Shown: positions 60,791 to 64,000 of the stretch, in pieces | Layout: each line of letters opens with the position of its first letter | Position numbering within the stretch: the first letter of the stretch is position 1 | Source of the DNA: Spirochaetota bacterium | Lineage (GTDB): Bacteria; Spirochaetota; Spirochaetia; Treponematales; Treponemataceae | NCBI GenBank assembly: GCA_023443865.1 | Contig: JAEZST010000018.1 | Span: 283,842-347,841 of the forward strand | DNA length: 64,000 bases | Direction: 5' to 3' | The notes under the pieces: model-generated | The model's input: the letters and a program-made list of their open reading frames with translations, nothing else | Databases searched by the model: none | What the model was told of the DNA's origin: nothing | Made by a program: the position numbers and the translations under genes

Positions 60791-60796
60791 TATACT
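60791..60796 (+). promoter_or_regulatory. -10 element TATACT before the diguanylate cyclase gene
   Basis: TGCATTATACT, matching the TGAATTATACT elements at 15663 and 33223 except for one base. It lies 22 bp before ATG 60819. No convincing ribosome site is visible between. Confidence 0.45.
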
Positions 60797-60818
60797 CTAG
60801 CGCGGACGGCCAACGATC

Positions 60819-62762
60819 ATGCGGAATAAAGGGCTTAGCCTCAAAAACGAATTCTTCCTTGTCGGACTTCTCATGTTGTGCGTTATCTCGGTGGCGGTAA
60901 CCGTATTTCAATCACTTGCCATGTACCAAATGGGCATGGAAAGCGCCACGGAGCGTATATCCGGTTCGAATCGCCAAATCGCCGCCTATATGGAAGCGCA
61001 ATTGGAAGGGTTGGCGGCCACGGTGCGCATCATAGCCGCGAGTCCCGACGTAATCGGCGGCGAAAGCGAAGACCGGAAAAGCCGGGCCCGAGCCCTCGAT
61101 TATTTCCGTTTCGTGGAGGAATCCAATTCAAACGTCCTGTATTGCTACGCCGGCTACGAGGACGGATCCCTCCTAATCAACGACTACGACATTCCCGCGG
61201 GGTTTAAGGCAACCATTCGGCCCTGGTATCTCGCCGCGTTGCGAAAAAGCCCCGGCATTAATATCGGGTTCCCGTATCAGGACATAAAAACCGGCGAATG
61301 GCTGCTTTCCGTGTCGGAGACGCTCATATCGGAGGGAGAAATCCTCGGGGTCGTCTCGGTCGACTCAAGCCTCGCCGGGATTAACGGTATGTTGAATCGG
61401 GTTCGGACCTTTGAGACCCAGAACAATTACGTGATAGGGTTTGACGGAACCGTCCTGGTCCACCAGGAACCGAAATATATCGGTAAAAACATTGCGGACC
61501 TTACTTCCTGCAGCCTTTCGGACTTTTCCCGCGACGCGGGCGAACTTACCTATAGCCTGCCGGGCGTGGATACGCGTCTCGCCTATTATTCGAGGCTCGG
61601 GATAACGGATTGGATCCTCATATCCGCGGCCAACCTCACGGAAGTGCGAGAGCCTATCCAAAACAAGATAATCGGGATTATCACCCTGATGCTTACGCTT
61701 TCCCTGATTCTCGGCGTGGCCCAGGCCCGCATTCACGAGACCCGTTTCGTAAAACCGCTTTTAGCCCTCAAGGGACGCGTATCCGACATTACCGCCGGAA
61801 AGTCCCTCGAGCCGCTGCGCTACCGGCTTTATAACGGCGAAATCGCCGAATTAATCCGAAATATCGAGCGCATGACCGAGGCCTCCCTAACCAACAAGGC
61901 GTACGAGCTTCACCTCATTCTGGAATCGTCGAGCGACGGCATTCTCGTGCTCTCGGACCAAATGCGCGTAATCCACCGCAACCTCCGGTTCATGCAGCTC
62001 TGGCAGATCCCGCCACGGGTAATGGGCGATACCTTTACGGCCGAGACGCGCTCTCGCCTTTTGCAGGCGGTTATGCCAGACTACGAAAAGTTCTTTATGA
62101 ACGCGGAGGCCTCGCTCGAGGCGGAAGGCACGACGCGAATTTACCTGAAAAACGGCATAATCCTTGACCAATTCACGTGCCCGCTCATCGAGGACGGCCG
62201 CGTTACGGGCAGGCTATGGACCTTTTCCGACGTAACCGAAAAGGCCCTGGCGGAAGAGCGGCTCAAGATGCTCGCGGCCACCGACGACCTGACCGGGTTA
62301 TGGAACCGTCGGTATTTCCTCGGGCGGGCGGAATACGAAATAAGCCGCGCGATTCGGGACGGCCAGCCCCTGGCCCTGGTTTTTTTGGACATTGACCATT
62401 TTAAGGCGATCAACGATATCCACGGCCACGCGGCGGGCGACAGGGCCCTGGAGTTTCTCGCGACGGTTCTGACGAACCAATTGCGAACCACCGATACCAT
62501 CGGAAGGATCGGCGGCGAGGAATTCGCCATTCTCTTCCCGAATACCGAGGTCTCCGGCGCCTTTACCATCGCCGAGAAAATTCGCCGCTACTTCGAGAAC
62601 TCCTCGTTTCGTTATGATGACCAACAGGTCGGTTTCACCGTCTCGATGGGCCTTGCGGGCCTTACCCCGGAAATAAAGGGCATAGACGCCCTTTTGCTTT
62701 CCGCGGATATCGCTTGCTACAAGGCCAAGGAGGCTGGACGCAACCGCGTGGCGATCCGGTAA
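60819..62762 (+). CDS. Diguanylate cyclase with dCache, HAMP-like and PAS domains
   Basis: 647 residues. TM1 (about 10-32); dCache_1-like periplasmic sensor (about 40-280) with IRPWYLAALRKSPGI and VSVDSSLAGI; TM2 (about 285-305); short HAMP-like linker; PAS domain (about 365-485: LESSSDGILVLSDQMRVIHR); GGDEF domain. The active site is GRIGGEEF with I-site RTTD five residues before. Hence it should make c-di-GMP with feedback inhibition. It is tandem to the propeller-adenylate cyclase gene, 68 bp downstream. Together with the cyclase at 56121 the locus puts two c-di-GMP makers around one cAMP maker. Confidence 0.94.
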   Translation: MRNKGLSLKNEFFLVGLLMLCVISVAVTVFQSLAMYQMGMESATERISGSNRQIAAYMEAQLEGLAATVRIIAASPDVIGGESEDRKSRARALDYFRFVEESNSNVLYCYAGYEDGSLLINDYDIPAGFKATIRPWYLAALRKSPGINIGFPYQDIKTGEWLLSVSETLISEGEILGVVSVDSSLAGINGMLNRVRTFETQNNYVIGFDGTVLVHQEPKYIGKNIADLTSCSLSDFSRDAGELTYSLPGVDTRLAYYSRLGITDWILISAANLTEVREPIQNKIIGIITLMLTLSLILGVAQARIHETRFVKPLLALKGRVSDITAGKSLEPLRYRLYNGEIAELIRNIERMTEASLTNKAYELHLILESSSDGILVLSDQMRVIHRNLRFMQLWQIPPRVMGDTFTAETRSRLLQAVMPDYEKFFMNAEASLEAEGTTRIYLKNGIILDQFTCPLIEDGRVTGRLWTFSDVTEKALAEERLKMLAATDDLTGLWNRRYFLGRAEYEISRAIRDGQPLALVFLDIDHFKAINDIHGHAAGDRALEFLATVLTNQLRTTDTIGRIGGEEFAILFPNTEVSGAFTIAEKIRRYFENSSFRYDDQQVGFTVSMGLAGLTPEIKGIDALLLSADIACYKAKEAGRNRVAIR

Positions 62763-62876
62763 GCGCGGCCCGTACCCCTCGATCCCCCATTTTTTCGCCT
62801 TTTCGCGCCGTTGGTGGCCTTTACCGAACGAAAACGTGATAGCCTCTTACGTAAATCACTATGTAAAGGAGATCGC

Positions 62877-63824
62877 ATGAGAACCGAATCGATTAAGGCC
62901 TTGGCGCTTTGCGGCCTGACTTGCGTCGCGTTATTGTCCTGTCAGCAGGGGAGTTCCGAATACCCGGAGCGGAGCGCCCTTCTCGACGGCCTACCCCAAG
63001 ACCGGGTGCTGGACCTGAGCGGCGCGGATCAAGGCGGCGACCGTTGTTTTTTCCCGTCTCTGGAATTGGTGACGCTTAAGGGAAAAGTGAACCACTTCGG
63101 GATGGACGTAAGCGCGAATCCGCCGGAATACCTGGACTGGGACGCGACGGTGAGCGGCGTAAAGGTATGGATTGCCGAATACCCGGTTACCAGAAAACTC
63201 AACCTCGTAAGCGACGATGAGGGCTTGTGGACCCTCTACGTGATCAAGGCGCGGGGACAAAGCCTTCCCTGTTCCTTCGTGTACGAAAAGGAAGGGTGGG
63301 TGACCACGAAGTCCAACGTTATCACGATCGGTGACGAGGACCGTACCGATCTCGCCATACAGTTTATCGATCCCCTGTATTACCGATACGCGGTCAAGCC
63401 CATGGTGGAATCGCTTCTCGGCTCTATGGCGGGGAGCCCGCAAATACTGGAGAGAGCCATAGTGACCACCGTCGGGAAAAGTTGGGCCAGTATCTATCAC
63501 CGCCAAACCCACGGGGTTCCGGGCGCCCAAGCCCTTTTATCGAGCGATTCTCCCGTTGAGCCGATCGGACCGGTATATTTCAACGACCGATCCCAGCCGG
63601 ATCCCTTGCAGTCCGTTACGAGCCGGGACGGCGGCGTTTGCTGGTTCAATCCCGCGTACGGGGCGTACTCCATAACGGCGCAAGGAGGGGGCTTCACCTA
63701 CTCCACGGTTCATTTCAACGTGACCCCGGAAGACTCCCTCGCCGGCATCGCGCTTTATATCGCCACGCCGCCCGATTCCATTATCAGCTCCGACGATTCG
63801 GGGTACATACCCGTGGTTGATTGA
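62877..63824 (+). CDS. Lipoprotein of unknown function
   Basis: 315 residues from ATG 62877, with AAAGGAG at 5-6 nt. Lipoprotein signal: MRTESIKALALCGLTC followed by lipobox ALLSC (Cys about residue 22). The mature chain is beta-rich with two patches that look like Ig/carboxypeptidase-regulatory strands (VKVWIAEYPVTRKL, AYGAYSITAQGGGFTYS); I do not recognise a family. Four more cysteines (C62, C132 region and others) may form disulfides. The frame is open back to 62811 but without signal. It follows the diguanylate cyclase gene by 114 bp, probably with its own promoter. Confidence 0.82.
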   Translation: MRTESIKALALCGLTCVALLSCQQGSSEYPERSALLDGLPQDRVLDLSGADQGGDRCFFPSLELVTLKGKVNHFGMDVSANPPEYLDWDATVSGVKVWIAEYPVTRKLNLVSDDEGLWTLYVIKARGQSLPCSFVYEKEGWVTTKSNVITIGDEDRTDLAIQFIDPLYYRYAVKPMVESLLGSMAGSPQILERAIVTTVGKSWASIYHRQTHGVPGAQALLSSDSPVEPIGPVYFNDRSQPDPLQSVTSRDGGVCWFNPAYGAYSITAQGGGFTYSTVHFNVTPEDSLAGIALYIATPPDSIISSDDSGYIPVVD

Positions 63825-64000
63825 GCGCCGGCGCGACGAAGTCAGGCGCCACGATGGAATCGCCTTCCGCGTTCGCGCGTCGTGCGCGGCCGTTCCAGGC
63901 CGCCTCGTTCGCTCTCGGCGCATCCATGCGCCTCGCCCTCGTATTCACTCGGGACGCTCTCTCGGTTCGAATCCATCGTGGCTCCAAATAAAAAAAGGAA
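63825..64000. other. No gene recognised (window end)
   Basis: The last 176 bases contain only short, compositionally biased frames. A minus-strand frame of 67 codons (63784-63987) overlaps the lipoprotein gene and looks like chance. The end of a gene from beyond the window cannot be excluded. Confidence 0.4.

Noticed and set aside
63960..63990. tRNA-like T-loop sequence GGTTCGAATCC
   Set aside because: The arms next to the loop do not pair and there is no acceptor, D or anticodon arm.
1..64000. CRISPR arrays, insertion sequences, prophage or defence islands
   Set aside because: No regularly spaced repeats, transposase, integrase, phage or restriction genes in any frame.

Overview
The window looks like one contiguous stretch of core chromosome from a high-GC, motile, diderm bacterium, most likely a spirochaete (Treponema/Spirochaeta-like). 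The evidence is an EF-G that resembles spirochaetal EF-G by recall, a large chemotaxis operon containing a CheX-type phosphatase, CheD and a ParA-like ATPase, many signalling proteins, two class A penicillin-binding proteins, and lipoprotein or exported envelope proteins. No database could be searched, so the taxonomy is inference. I found no rRNA, tRNA, CRISPR array, insertion sequence or prophage.

Layout. 1-9.8 kb: the 3' end of lon with an unusual basic tail, then on the minus strand a SplB-like radical SAM gene, a giant alpha-2-macroglobulin and pbpC, an envelope-repair type operon. 9.8-13.2 kb: a GH3 beta-glucosidase and an AraC-type regulator. 13.5-15.6 kb: EF-G with its own strong promoter. 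15.7-31.1 kb: the signalling centre. A small plus-strand pair (a membrane protein carrying a CheZ-like motif, and CheY) faces a minus-strand operon of about 13 genes: response regulator, hybrid kinase, regulator-kinase, CheA (broken by one frameshift), MCP, CheW, CheR, ParA-like, an unknown protein, CheB, CheD, CheY and CheX. Most junctions are 4-8 bp overlaps, so these are probably co-transcribed.

31-43.9 kb: housekeeping genes gltX, glyS, tyrS and nadE, mixed with a diguanylate cyclase, an orphan sugar-binding lipoprotein, a ROK regulator, a ferredoxin-tailed aldo/keto reductase and a beta-carbonic anhydrase. 43.9-49.7 kb: envelope genes (ParB-like domain protein, PBP1A, PEGA-like protein, LysM/M23 peptidase, membrane protein) and a ferredoxin. 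49.8-53.1 kb: a two-module AAA+ ATPase convergent with an ATP-grasp ligase and a protein of unknown function. 53.2-56.1 kb: a TetR-controlled ABC exporter operon. 56.1-62.8 kb: a second-messenger cluster with two membrane diguanylate cyclases flanking a very unusual periplasmic beta-propeller/adenylate cyclase fusion. The window ends with a lipoprotein of unknown function.

Points that stand out: (1) several genes have a -10 element only 6-10 nt from the start codon and no Shine-Dalgarno sequence, so they are probably leaderless; (2) the propeller-cyclase fusion; (3) a membrane-tethered candidate CheZ-like phosphatase beside CheY in a genome region that also encodes CheX; (4) AT-hook-like motifs in the Lon tail; (5) a 43-residue membrane micro-ORF downstream of gltX.
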